A DNA stretch of 61,630 nucleotides, from the NCBI GenBank assembly GCA_003166865.1, contig PMUP01000013.1, forward strand, positions 186,137 through 247,766. Direction: 5' to 3'. The notes beneath the pieces were generated by a model. That model was given only the letters and a program-made list of their open reading frames with translations. It made no database searches and was not told where the DNA came from. Shown piece after piece: positions 51,696 through 61,630 of this stretch. Every line of letters starts with the position of its first letter. Within the stretch, counting starts at the first letter, position 1. Origin of the DNA: Bryobacterales bacterium (GTDB lineage Bacteria > Acidobacteriota > Terriglobia > Bryobacterales > Bryobacteraceae). The translations under genes were made by a program, and so were the position numbers.

Positions 51696-52529
51696 TCAAA
51701 TGGCCCGTTGGTATGGCAACCGCAATGAATCCGTCGCAAACGGGCGCCCAAGTTCTGGGGTGCTGGGCACCGCTGCGTCTTGCACTGCCATTGGCCCAGC
51801 AAGGAACGCGGCGCGGCCAGCCCTGACGGCGCTGGCGAAGGCGCCCGCCATTCGAACTGGATCAAGGGCTCGCGATATGGCGGTGTTCAACAGGACTCCA
51901 TCAAAGCCCCACTCCATCACCTGACAAGCGTGAGACGGAAGGCCGAGGCCTGCATCGACAATCAAGGGAACTTCAGGAGCCCGTTCCCGTAGTTCGCGGA
52001 GGGCACGTGGATTGCGTGGCCCCTGCCCAGTTCCGATGGGGGCTGCCCATGGCATAAGTACCTCACAGCCAGCGTCCATCAATCGTCTGCAAAGAACCCA
52101 ATCCTCCGTGCAATACGGTAAGACTTGGAAGCCACGCCTTACGAGTTCGGCAGCTGCCTCCACCAGACCATATGGATCTGGCTGAAGGTTAACTTCATCT
52201 CCGATGACTTCAAGCTTTATCAGATTGGTCTGAAACATTTCGCGCGCCATGCATGCCGTCGCTATTGCGTCACGCGCGGTGAAACACCCTGCAGTGTTGG
52301 GCAAAATCGCGTGGCCCGTTTCCCGGACGAAGTTCCAGAACGATTGGCCCGCATAGCTCGATCCCGAGATCTGGCGCCGTACTGACAGCGTAAGCATTGC
52401 GGGCGCAGCGGCGCGAATCGCGTCGGCCAACACGGACGGAGAATCATAGCGCCCGGTACCGAGCAGCAAACGGCTAGCAAAGTTCTCCTTATACAAAGTC
52501 AGGCGATCTTCGATCTTGGGTGCTTCCAT
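51696..52529 (-). CDS. thiG: Thiazole synthase ThiG
   Basis: 277 residues from the ATG at 52529, one base after the ThiS stop; the longer frame upstream is not used. Features: FASRLLLGTGRYDSPSVLAD, the Schiff-base lysine in NLIKLEVIGD, VNLQPDPYGLVEAAAELVRR, VLPYCTED, PIGTGQGPRNP and VPLIVDAGLGLPSHACQVME, GVLLNTAISRA. ThiG joins deoxyxylulose phosphate, ThiS thiocarboxylate and dehydroglycine into the thiazole moiety of thiamine. Downstream genes: aldehyde dehydrogenase after 17 bases. Confidence 0.95.
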   Translation of the reverse strand: MEAPKIEDRLTLYKENFASRLLLGTGRYDSPSVLADAIRAAAPAMLTLSVRRQISGSSYAGQSFWNFVRETGHAILPNTAGCFTARDAIATACMAREMFQTNLIKLEVIGDEVNLQPDPYGLVEAAAELVRRGFQVLPYCTEDWVLCRRLMDAGCEVLMPWAAPIGTGQGPRNPRALRELRERAPEVPLIVDAGLGLPSHACQVMEWGFDGVLLNTAISRALDPVRMAGAFASAVRAGRAAFLAGPMAVQDAAVPSTPELGRPFATDSLRLPYQRAI

Positions 52530-52530
52530 G

Positions 52531-52728
52531 TCAACCCCCTGCTGCTGGATGGACGATGTCGATCCTGTCGCCAGGCTCGATGTGGCACTCTTCGTACGTT
52601 CCGCGTGGAATAACCTCTGCATTGCGGGCCACGGCAAACGGAGCTGCCGGAGACAATTGGCTCAGCAATGCTGCGAGTGTCTGAGGTTCGGGCAACGGAT
52701 GCGTTTGGCCGTTCACGATCACAAACAT
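52531..52728 (-). CDS. thiS: Sulfur carrier protein ThiS
   Basis: 65 residues with a ubiquitin-like fold: MFVIVNGQTHPLPEPQTLAA, then PFAVARNAEVIPRGTYEE and GDRIDIVHPAAGG with the C-terminal Gly-Gly that is adenylated and thiocarboxylated. It delivers sulfur to ThiG. Its start overlaps the end of the thiO gene by ten bases. No thiF gene is in the window to activate it. Confidence 0.93.
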   Translation of the reverse strand: MFVIVNGQTHPLPEPQTLAALLSQLSPAAPFAVARNAEVIPRGTYEECHIEPGDRIDIVHPAAGG

Positions 52729-53786
52729 GGGTGCAAATCGTCCTGAACGGCAGCGAAGACGACTTCGGAGCTCTTGTCCCGCAGGGACAGAATGGCCAAG
52801 ACTTCCTCGGTGATCGCAGGTGTCAGTAAAAACCCATGCCGATAGAGTCCGTTGATGTGCAGCACGTTTCGCTGTCGATCGAAATGAATTGCGGGTGCAT
52901 TGTCCGGGAGGGCCGGCCTGACTTGAGTATTGAACTCGAGAATACGGGCCTCGGCCAAGGCCGGTAGCACGGAATACGCGGAAGTCAAGAGCTCGAGTGC
53001 TCCGCGCACGGAAACAGTCGAATGGTCATCGCTCTCGATGCTGGTCGCCCCGACGACGAGTCGTCCTTCGGCGCGCGGAATGATGTAGACCGGGTAGCGG
53101 GGGTGCAGCAACCGCAGCGTGCAATGCAATTCGATCTCGGGCGCATGCAGACGGACGATCTCCCCGCGAACACCGCGCAACTGTGGCCAATTGCGCTTGG
53201 CGCCCATACCGCGGCAATCCACGACGATTCCGGCATTGGGGAGCTCTCCATCCGGGACAAATGTTTCCCAGTGACACTCAACCTTGCTTTGGCTGAGGGC
53301 TATGGCAACCGCCTGCAGCAGTGCGCGATTGTCTACCTGCGCTTCACCAGCAATATAGAGCGCTCGGGGAAATCTTGTCCCCAGGGCAGGTTCCAGTTCA
53401 CCGAGTTCTGGACCTGCGACGTGTTTGAGGTGTCCCTGCGCATTGCGCGAGGCGAGCGCCCTCTGGACGCGAACTGCTTGTCCGGCGTCCTCGCGGTGCC
53501 AGAGAAGCAAGGTTCCATCGCCCCGATAAAACACAGGAACCGGCAGCTCAGACAACCATTGGGGCCACAGCGAAAGGCTTCGTCTCCCCATGGATTCAAT
53601 TTGTGGCGCAGCATCGATAGCTTCGGACGTTGGTGCAATCATCCCCGCCGCCGCCCACGCCGCTGAGCCCTCCCCTCTACTGCCAGCGGCATCGTAAAGG
53701 ACGACGCGCGCACCAGCTTTCGAGGCGCGCCACGCCAAACAGCGCCCAAGCAAACCACCGCCCACGATGGCGAGATCCGGCCGCAT
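52719..53786 (-). CDS. thiO: Glycine oxidase ThiO
   Basis: 355 residues, DAO-type FAD enzyme: LAIVGGGLLGRCLAWRASKA at the start (GxGxxG), AAWAAAGMIAPTSEA, VDCRGMGAKRN, RGEIVRLHAPEI, VYIIPRAEGRLVVGATSIES, and the C-terminal NGLYRHGFLLTPAITEEVLA. ThiO oxidises glycine to iminoglycine, the dehydroglycine donor for ThiG in aerobes. It starts on the base next to the ThiC stop and overlaps ThiS. The glycine demand here may link to the glycine-sensing operon elsewhere in the window. Confidence 0.92.
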   Translation of the reverse strand: MRPDLAIVGGGLLGRCLAWRASKAGARVVLYDAAGSRGEGSAAWAAAGMIAPTSEAIDAAPQIESMGRRSLSLWPQWLSELPVPVFYRGDGTLLLWHREDAGQAVRVQRALASRNAQGHLKHVAGPELGELEPALGTRFPRALYIAGEAQVDNRALLQAVAIALSQSKVECHWETFVPDGELPNAGIVVDCRGMGAKRNWPQLRGVRGEIVRLHAPEIELHCTLRLLHPRYPVYIIPRAEGRLVVGATSIESDDHSTVSVRGALELLTSAYSVLPALAEARILEFNTQVRPALPDNAPAIHFDRQRNVLHINGLYRHGFLLTPAITEEVLAILSLRDKSSEVVFAAVQDDLHPCL

Positions 53787-56661
<2,875 letters not shown>

Positions 56662-56670
56662 GTGATCTGC

Positions 56671-57552
56671 TTAAAGCCTGAAGTCGGCGGCAAACGCGAG
56701 GGCGTTGTTGACTTTGATGTTGATTCCGGGTCCCAGGGTCGCGCCGACGTGGCCAGTTCCGATGTCGAAGCTCCATCGGGAATCGGGGGCACGCGAAATC
56801 CTGACGGCGTAGATCAGATCCGTGGGCAAGGTCGCCGTAGGAACATACTTGATTTTCTCGGGCTCCTGGTCAATCTCGAATGTAGGCGCGATGACGACAA
56901 GTTTCTTGATCGGGATCGGAAAAGCAATCCCGCCGAACGCTCGCGCCTGCCAATTGAGAGTGTTTCCCCCGTAGCCGTACTTCTGCGCATTCGTTCCGCG
57001 GACTCCTCCATTTAATAGAAAGGCGAACTTGTTTCCGAACACAAAGAGCTTCGAGCCGACCAAATAGATATCTCCGTTGGCGGCGTTCTTGTGCGCGACC
57101 GACTGGGAAACGAACGGGTCATTCGTCCGGAGCACTCCGCCCACGGAGATGGCAGGAAAATACGTGTGGCCGTGGCTGTTCGCTGAAAGAACGTTTGCCT
57201 TCACATTGAAGATGTTCATGCCCGCGAAGTTGAACAGAGGACTGATCGCCGGGTCTCCTCCGTCGGTGTGATTGCTCCGTGTAAATCCAAACTCCAGCCA
57301 GTTGCCAAAGCCTTCCTCGACTCCGACGTTTAAGTAGTCTCCGGCGACGGGTCCCGCGTCGACGATGTGGAAACTGACGGTTGGTCCGCCGAATTTCCCG
57401 GCAGCCGATGGGACCACCGCCGCCCAAGGTTGGAAGAAAATTCCGGATTGGCCGTCCATATTCAGGGCCTGGCCCTGCATCCGATCCGCTGAGAGGAACC
57501 CGGCCAGAAAGACTACAGTCAATGAAACGAACGGTGCGCTTCTTCGATTCAT
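56671..57552 (-). CDS. Outer-membrane beta-barrel-like protein of unknown family
   Basis: 293 residues from the ATG at 57552 (AAGGAAG site upstream). A signal peptide (FVSLTVVFLAGFLSADRMQG) is followed by a beta-rich chain with glycine and aromatic residues in alternation: GIFFQPWAAVVPSAAGKFGG, YLNVGVEEGFGNWLEFGFTR, HTYFPAISVGGVLRTNDPF, and a C-terminal FDIGTGHVGATLGPGINIKV ending AFAADFRL. I do not recognise the family. Its place in the decarboxylase gene run suggests uptake of the substrate. Confidence 0.65.
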   Translation of the reverse strand: MNRRSAPFVSLTVVFLAGFLSADRMQGQALNMDGQSGIFFQPWAAVVPSAAGKFGGPTVSFHIVDAGPVAGDYLNVGVEEGFGNWLEFGFTRSNHTDGGDPAISPLFNFAGMNIFNVKANVLSANSHGHTYFPAISVGGVLRTNDPFVSQSVAHKNAANGDIYLVGSKLFVFGNKFAFLLNGGVRGTNAQKYGYGGNTLNWQARAFGGIAFPIPIKKLVVIAPTFEIDQEPEKIKYVPTATLPTDLIYAVRISRAPDSRWSFDIGTGHVGATLGPGINIKVNNALAFAADFRL

Positions 57553-57633
57553 GGTCACTTCCTTATCCCTTTGGAATTCACCAGGCTGGGGGAGGACTTC
57601 GCCCACAGCCCGGCTTGGAGATTTGCTCGTCGG

Positions 57634-59271
57634 CTACTCCGCCACCAAGGCCCGCTCCTGGCGGGCAATCGGAATCGCGATCACTGTTGGGCCCTCGGCC
57701 TTGAGTGCCTTGGCGAATTCCTTCTTGATTTCATCTGTCGTATTGGCGGCAACGCCGACGCAGCCGAAGGCCTTGGCGGTGGCGACGATGTCCAGACCAG
57801 GAAGATCAAGAGCCGGAACGTTCGGCGTCTTCTCCAGGACGGCAAATTCCTTGAGAATGGCATATTCGCCGTTGCATGGCACGATAAATATGACTTTCAG
57901 TTTCAATTGGGCCGCAGTATACAGATCCTGTACCGAATACTGAATGGCGCCGTCTCCGATAGCACACACCACAGCGCGGCCGGTTCCCATCTTCTTTTCA
58001 GCAATGGCCACGCCGACCGCAGCAGGTGAGCCCCAACCCAGCCCGCCGCTCGCGAAGGTGTAGAAAGAATCGGGCTTCACAATTGGCCAGAACTGCAACA
58101 GATCGGCAAAATTTGAGGCCGTCTCATTTACCAGAATTGCGTCATCGGGCCGCAACTCACTCAGTGCGGCAAATGCCTCGAGCGCTGTCAAAGGGCTGTT
58201 CGGGGGAGATGGAAGCTTTCTGTCAATGCTCAACGGGGCGAGCGCGGGCCGCGACTTCGCAACGGGAACGGCGTCGATAAACGCTTCCAGTGCCAGTTTC
58301 GCGTCTGACAAAAGGCTGTCTCCTACAATGGCCGCCGCCGCATCGTATGGATCGTTCGTAACCTGCAATAGCTCAGCACCTTGGGGAAGGTAATCGCCCC
58401 CAACGAACGGGTAATAACGGAAGACCTGGGCGCCAATCACGATGATGAGGTCATGGCCTTGAAGTTTCTTGCTCAGCGGCCCGATCGCGATCGGTGCCAT
58501 ACCGCGAAACTGGGGGTGAGTTTGAGGGAATGACGCTCGATCGGACAACGGTGTAATATACACCGGAGCGTTCAGGCGCTCGGCGAATTTGACAGCGGCG
58601 TCCCAACCGCCTGAACGTTCAATCTCTGGTCCGTAAAGCAATACTGGGTTCTTGCTCTTCTGAATCCGCTCAGCGAACAACGCGACTCGCTGTGGATCGG
58701 GCGAGTACCGTGAACTTACACTTCGGACGACCGCGTCCCCCAGCGCTGGCTGGTCCCAGTCGTCCAGTGGGATTGAGACGTATACCGGACCCGCTGGAGG
58801 CTGCAAAGCGGCCGCATAGGCCCGCATGATCGCTCCGGGAACGTCCTGGGCTCTGACCGGTTGATACGCCCATTTCACCCAGGGGCGCGGCAACATCGTC
58901 TCTTCACGATTCGTAAGCAACGGGTCGCAAAGAATCATCTCGCGTGTCTGTTGACCGGCCGTGATGATGAGTGGCGTCTTGTTTTGAAAGGCGGTCATGA
59001 TGTTGCACATGCCGTTCCCTGTTCCAGCACCCGAGTGCAGGTTCACCAACACGGGCTTTTGGGTCGCTTGTGAAAATCCGTCGGCCATCGCCACCACCGA
59101 CGCTTCTTGAAGGCCAAGGACATATTGAAAGTCCTTTGGAAAATTCTTGAGAAATGGCTGTTCCGTGGAGCCTGGGTTTCCGAAAACAGTCGTCAGTCCC
59201 AGCTTGCGCAACAGACGGTAGGTTGCCTCGTGAACAGTCATCGGAACTTCGTTTTGCTTGTCTTTGGTCAT
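57634..59271 (-). CDS. mdlC: ThDP-dependent 2-oxoacid decarboxylase, benzoylformate-decarboxylase-like
   Basis: 545 residues from the ATG at 59271 (GGGAG site; longer upstream frame rejected). Aligned from memory to Pseudomonas benzoylformate decarboxylase: Ser35 (GNPGSTEQPF), Glu56 (GLQEAS) and His79 (NLHSGAGTGNG) are conserved, and GDGAIQYSVQDLYTAAQ with CNGEY forms the ThDP site. The position of catalytic His281 reads Tyr287 (VFRYYPF), so substrate or kinetics may differ. It cleaves CO2 from an aromatic 2-oxoacid to an aldehyde. First gene of the run with thiCOSG. Confidence 0.85.
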   Translation of the reverse strand: MTKDKQNEVPMTVHEATYRLLRKLGLTTVFGNPGSTEQPFLKNFPKDFQYVLGLQEASVVAMADGFSQATQKPVLVNLHSGAGTGNGMCNIMTAFQNKTPLIITAGQQTREMILCDPLLTNREETMLPRPWVKWAYQPVRAQDVPGAIMRAYAAALQPPAGPVYVSIPLDDWDQPALGDAVVRSVSSRYSPDPQRVALFAERIQKSKNPVLLYGPEIERSGGWDAAVKFAERLNAPVYITPLSDRASFPQTHPQFRGMAPIAIGPLSKKLQGHDLIIVIGAQVFRYYPFVGGDYLPQGAELLQVTNDPYDAAAAIVGDSLLSDAKLALEAFIDAVPVAKSRPALAPLSIDRKLPSPPNSPLTALEAFAALSELRPDDAILVNETASNFADLLQFWPIVKPDSFYTFASGGLGWGSPAAVGVAIAEKKMGTGRAVVCAIGDGAIQYSVQDLYTAAQLKLKVIFIVPCNGEYAILKEFAVLEKTPNVPALDLPGLDIVATAKAFGCVGVAANTTDEIKKEFAKALKAEGPTVIAIPIARQERALVAE

Positions 59272-59319
59272 CGGAATATATCTCCCAGTGCGATGTTCGC
59301 AGGATTCCGCGCGCGTGAA

Positions 59320-59348
59320 AACGTGAGTAAGGGCTAGCTCACAGTGAT
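59320..59348 (-). promoter_or_regulatory. Shared 29-bp upstream element, copy B
   Basis: Partner of 50084-50112: 25 of 29 positions match, with the same core AAGGGCTAGCTCAC at 59329-59342 and the palindrome TCAC-A-GTGA. It lies 48 bases upstream of the decarboxylase start codon. Two copies at similar distance from two genes facing the same way suggest a common regulator. Confidence 0.6.
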
Positions 59349-59497
59349 TAGTTGGCGGCCCCAGAAGGATATATGAGCGGCAGGAAAACGCAACAAGACG
59401 CACGCCCGTCTGCTTCGTCATAGTGTCCTGTTGGTTTGGCCTTCGCGGAGGATATTGAACGAGGGCAGATGGAACTGTGCAGCGCTGTGGAGGCCCG

Positions 59498-61450
59498 CTA
59501 AAACTGTCCCGGGCGCACCCCAAGAGGGTCGAGTATGACGCCATCCAGTAGAGCAGTAAAGCGACAGTCTTGCCGAATCGGATCGAGACGCGGATCACAG
59601 GCGAGCCAAATAAGCTCCGCTTCATGCTCCTCGTATGCGGCGGAAAGTAAAGAGATCGCGCGATCTCGATTGCCCAAAGCGAGTAGAAGCAGGGCCTGGC
59701 GGAATTTACTTATTGGCGAATTCGGAGCGAAGAGATCAGAATCGGCTGCGATCCTGCCGGCAGGGCCTGTTTCGCCGCACGCCGCCAAAACCTCCGCCAC
59801 TCCACTCATCATTACAGGCTGACCGCTTGCCTTGTCCCACAGCTCCTGTGCCATGCGCCTTGCCTCATCGCGTCGATTGTGCGAAATAAGCATCATTGCC
59901 CGGTACAGCTCGGCCTCATGCGGCAAACGCCCATACAAGAGTTGCTCCGACACATACCTTAATCCGTTCTCGTAGTTTCGAGAGAGGTATAGCAGTCTTG
60001 TATAAAGGACTTTTTGCCGGTACGAAAACGGATCGATCTGCTGAGCTTTTTGGATGTAATTCCAGGCTTCCCGCAAGCGGCTCCGCGCAGCGAGGAACAT
60101 GGCATACTGCCGATATGTTCCAGCATTCTCGCCGAGACCAAGCGCCTGTTTGAAACTTGCTTCTGCGTCTCGCCAGTTCCACGATAAAGTAAAGGCAGAT
60201 CCCATGCATGTGGGGACCAACATCATATTGGGATCCAGTTGAGCGGCCCGTTCTGCCGCTTGATGAGCATGCGTGACAGCGACGGAAGAATCAGGTATCC
60301 CGCGCAGCGCCATCTCGCAATAGGATTGAGCTACACCGCAGATGGCTCTGACGTAGCGGGGTTCAATCTCTATCGCCTCTTGCCATTTCGCCAGAGCCGC
60401 CTGAGTTCCTTCCAGCGTTCCTTCATCGAGCAGTTCTTCTGTCCTGAGCATCAATGAATGAATGGCGAGGGGCGATGCTCCTGCAGAGTTAGTCAGTTTT
60501 CCAACCATCGGTTGTTCTGGACAGACGCGGCTAATCAGAGCCGAGGCGATTCTCGCTGAGAGATTAAGCAAGCCTTGAGAGTCACGGTTTGTTTCGAACC
60601 GTTCTGACCAGATTCGAAGGCCGTCCGAGTTCACGACTCTGGACGTCACCCGTAATTGGTTGTTGTCTTCGCCGACCGTCCCTTCAAAAACGATCTGAAC
60701 ATCAAGTTTCTTGGCCAGCAAAGGTATGTCCACGGTCCCCACGCCCTCTGGGCTTTCCGAATATGCGGTAGTTACGCTTACGCCATCTGTGCGTATCAGT
60801 TGATGAATCAGGTCATCAGTCAGGAACTGGGCACAGGCGCCGGACAAAGCGCCCTTGGAGAGGTCGACAAAAGGCAAAACTGCCACACGAAGTTCCGATC
60901 TTTCAGTGAACCCCTCGACAGAACGAGCAGCTATCGCGGAAGGTTTGCTATCCTCGCCGCGCACTTTGAAAACAGGCACATAACTGCCAGGCCTATAGTG
61001 AATAAAGACCAGGTCGTCCTTACCGATGGTCTCGTAGAATTCCTGTAGTTTCCGCCGGAGTCTTCGAGCTTCGCTGCGAACAATCGAATCTTCGGTGGGA
61101 TGATAAGAAGGCTTGCGACCGTAAACGTGGGTCCCGACGACGTATTCTTTTAGTGTCTCCGCCTTACTTTCCAGGGTGGTTTCAACCGTGAAGCGCAGAA
61201 AGTGGCCAAGCCGCTCGGATTGGACGAATATCGAACTCTCCAGAATTCGAGAGAGCTGATCACGAATCGCATCTTCGGAAATCGTGTCTTTGCTCCTCGG
61301 TTCGATTGCCAATAAGCTGTTCCGCATGACAACTCCATTCACCAAGCCGCTTGGGTCACCGTTGTGTCGTGCGGGCGCCACGGTGCTAACCACTGCGAGT
61401 CCTTCCTTGACCGTGCTTCCGGGGATGATGCTTATGGCATTAGTAACCAT
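59498..61450 (-). CDS. Winged-helix-like/TolB-like/TPR regulator of acidobacterial type
   Basis: 650 residues, no signal. The N-terminal domain (SERLGHFLRFTVETTLESKA, YVVGTHVYGRKPSYHPTEDS, RSEARRLRRKLQEFYE) is a putative DNA-binding module repeated in many Acidobacteria and Planctomycetes. Then a TolB-type segment (LRVAVLPFVDLSKGALSGAC, GVSVTTAYSESP) and TPR repeats to the C-terminus (WRDAEASFKQALGLGENAGT, LREAWNYIQKAQQIDPFSYR). It probably controls the decarboxylase gene run that follows 226 bases downstream in the same direction. Ligand unknown. Confidence 0.78.
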   Translation of the reverse strand: MVTNAISIIPGSTVKEGLAVVSTVAPARHNGDPSGLVNGVVMRNSLLAIEPRSKDTISEDAIRDQLSRILESSIFVQSERLGHFLRFTVETTLESKAETLKEYVVGTHVYGRKPSYHPTEDSIVRSEARRLRRKLQEFYETIGKDDLVFIHYRPGSYVPVFKVRGEDSKPSAIAARSVEGFTERSELRVAVLPFVDLSKGALSGACAQFLTDDLIHQLIRTDGVSVTTAYSESPEGVGTVDIPLLAKKLDVQIVFEGTVGEDNNQLRVTSRVVNSDGLRIWSERFETNRDSQGLLNLSARIASALISRVCPEQPMVGKLTNSAGASPLAIHSLMLRTEELLDEGTLEGTQAALAKWQEAIEIEPRYVRAICGVAQSYCEMALRGIPDSSVAVTHAHQAAERAAQLDPNMMLVPTCMGSAFTLSWNWRDAEASFKQALGLGENAGTYRQYAMFLAARSRLREAWNYIQKAQQIDPFSYRQKVLYTRLLYLSRNYENGLRYVSEQLLYGRLPHEAELYRAMMLISHNRRDEARRMAQELWDKASGQPVMMSGVAEVLAACGETGPAGRIAADSDLFAPNSPISKFRQALLLLALGNRDRAISLLSAAYEEHEAELIWLACDPRLDPIRQDCRFTALLDGVILDPLGVRPGQF

Positions 61451-61630
61451 GCGTTACTCCAGATGTTCATAGTGGAATAGAGGTGCCGTTCGGCTTGTTG
61501 GAACGCAACACGAGTGACCTTGTCGCGTCAAAACTTTGTAAACAACGCAATTATTACAGGACGGTCACTTCCTTCTTTGTTGCTTTCTACTAAAGGTTAG
61601 TCGCGTTCTGAATTTCTGCACACCTCAGAA
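61451..61630. other. Upstream region of the TPR regulator
   Basis: 180 bases to the window edge without a gene. It is AT-richer than average. No convincing promoter pair with good spacing is seen on the minus strand, though TTGACG occurs about 100 bases before the start codon. Confidence 0.3.

Overview
The window looks like a chromosome segment of an Acidobacteriota bacterium, probably a Solibacter/Bryobacterales relative. This is inferred from content: high GC by eye (not computed), an Oar-type TonB-linked giant outer-membrane protein with an N-terminal carboxypeptidase-regulatory domain, many Tat-exported enzymes, several PQQ dehydrogenases, and a winged-helix/TPR regulator of a type common in that phylum. 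No rRNA, tRNA, CRISPR array, intact insertion sequence or phage gene was found.

Layout. 1-9.6 kb: two DUF6644-like membrane proteins (one cut by the window edge), a secreted M28 peptidase, a serine hydrolase, an exported haloacid dehalogenase-like protein, an NHL beta-propeller protein, a two-gene FAD/GMC dehydrogenase, an exported amidohydrolase and a tiny zinc-ribbon protein. 9.6-17.5 kb: a compact minus-strand efflux operon, TetR regulator, HlyD adaptor, double ABC ATPase, two ABC-2 permeases and a TolC channel; it matches the E. coli cecR-ybhGFSR layout with the outer-membrane channel added. 17.5-19.8 kb: a divergent LysR / CoA-transferase pair.

19.8-32.9 kb is the most striking region. 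A near-consensus promoter leads into a tandem glycine riboswitch, then a tightly packed operon: Oar-like TonB-dependent protein, diheme cytochrome, PQQ dehydrogenase, cyclase-family hydrolase, a cytochrome-PQQ dehydrogenase fusion, a BNR-repeat protein, a Tat-exported D-threonine-aldolase-like PLP protein and an SMP-30 lactonase. All the products look exported. An exported RidA plus exported DUF711 pair faces the operon on the other strand. I infer a glycine-sensing periplasmic oxidation system.

34.6-44.2 kb is mixed: a Doc toxin gene frameshifted inside its Fic motif (with its antitoxin and a second Doc scrap), a U32 peptidase / NUDIX / unknown operon, another PQQ dehydrogenase, a remnant of a Fis-type regulator, a TetR/SDR divergent pair and an empty 660-bp stretch. 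44.2-50.1 kb: an MCE/Mla lipid-transport set (MlaE, MlaF, and MlaD fused to an OmpA-like domain), a CaiB-type CoA-transferase with unusual domain order, and an outer-membrane protein; a duplication scar and a truncated quinone oxidoreductase lie between them. 50.2-61.5 kb: a second co-directional block containing a benzoylformate-decarboxylase-like ThDP enzyme, an outer-membrane protein, a D-2-hydroxyacid dehydrogenase, thiC-thiO-thiS-thiG and an aldehyde dehydrogenase, with the TPR regulator upstream. The decarboxylase needs ThDP and the same gene run makes both moieties of thiamine, so cofactor supply and an aromatic 2-oxoacid route appear to be linked. A 29-bp element is shared by the upstream regions of the decarboxylase gene and of the 50.0-kb outer-membrane gene, suggesting one regulon.
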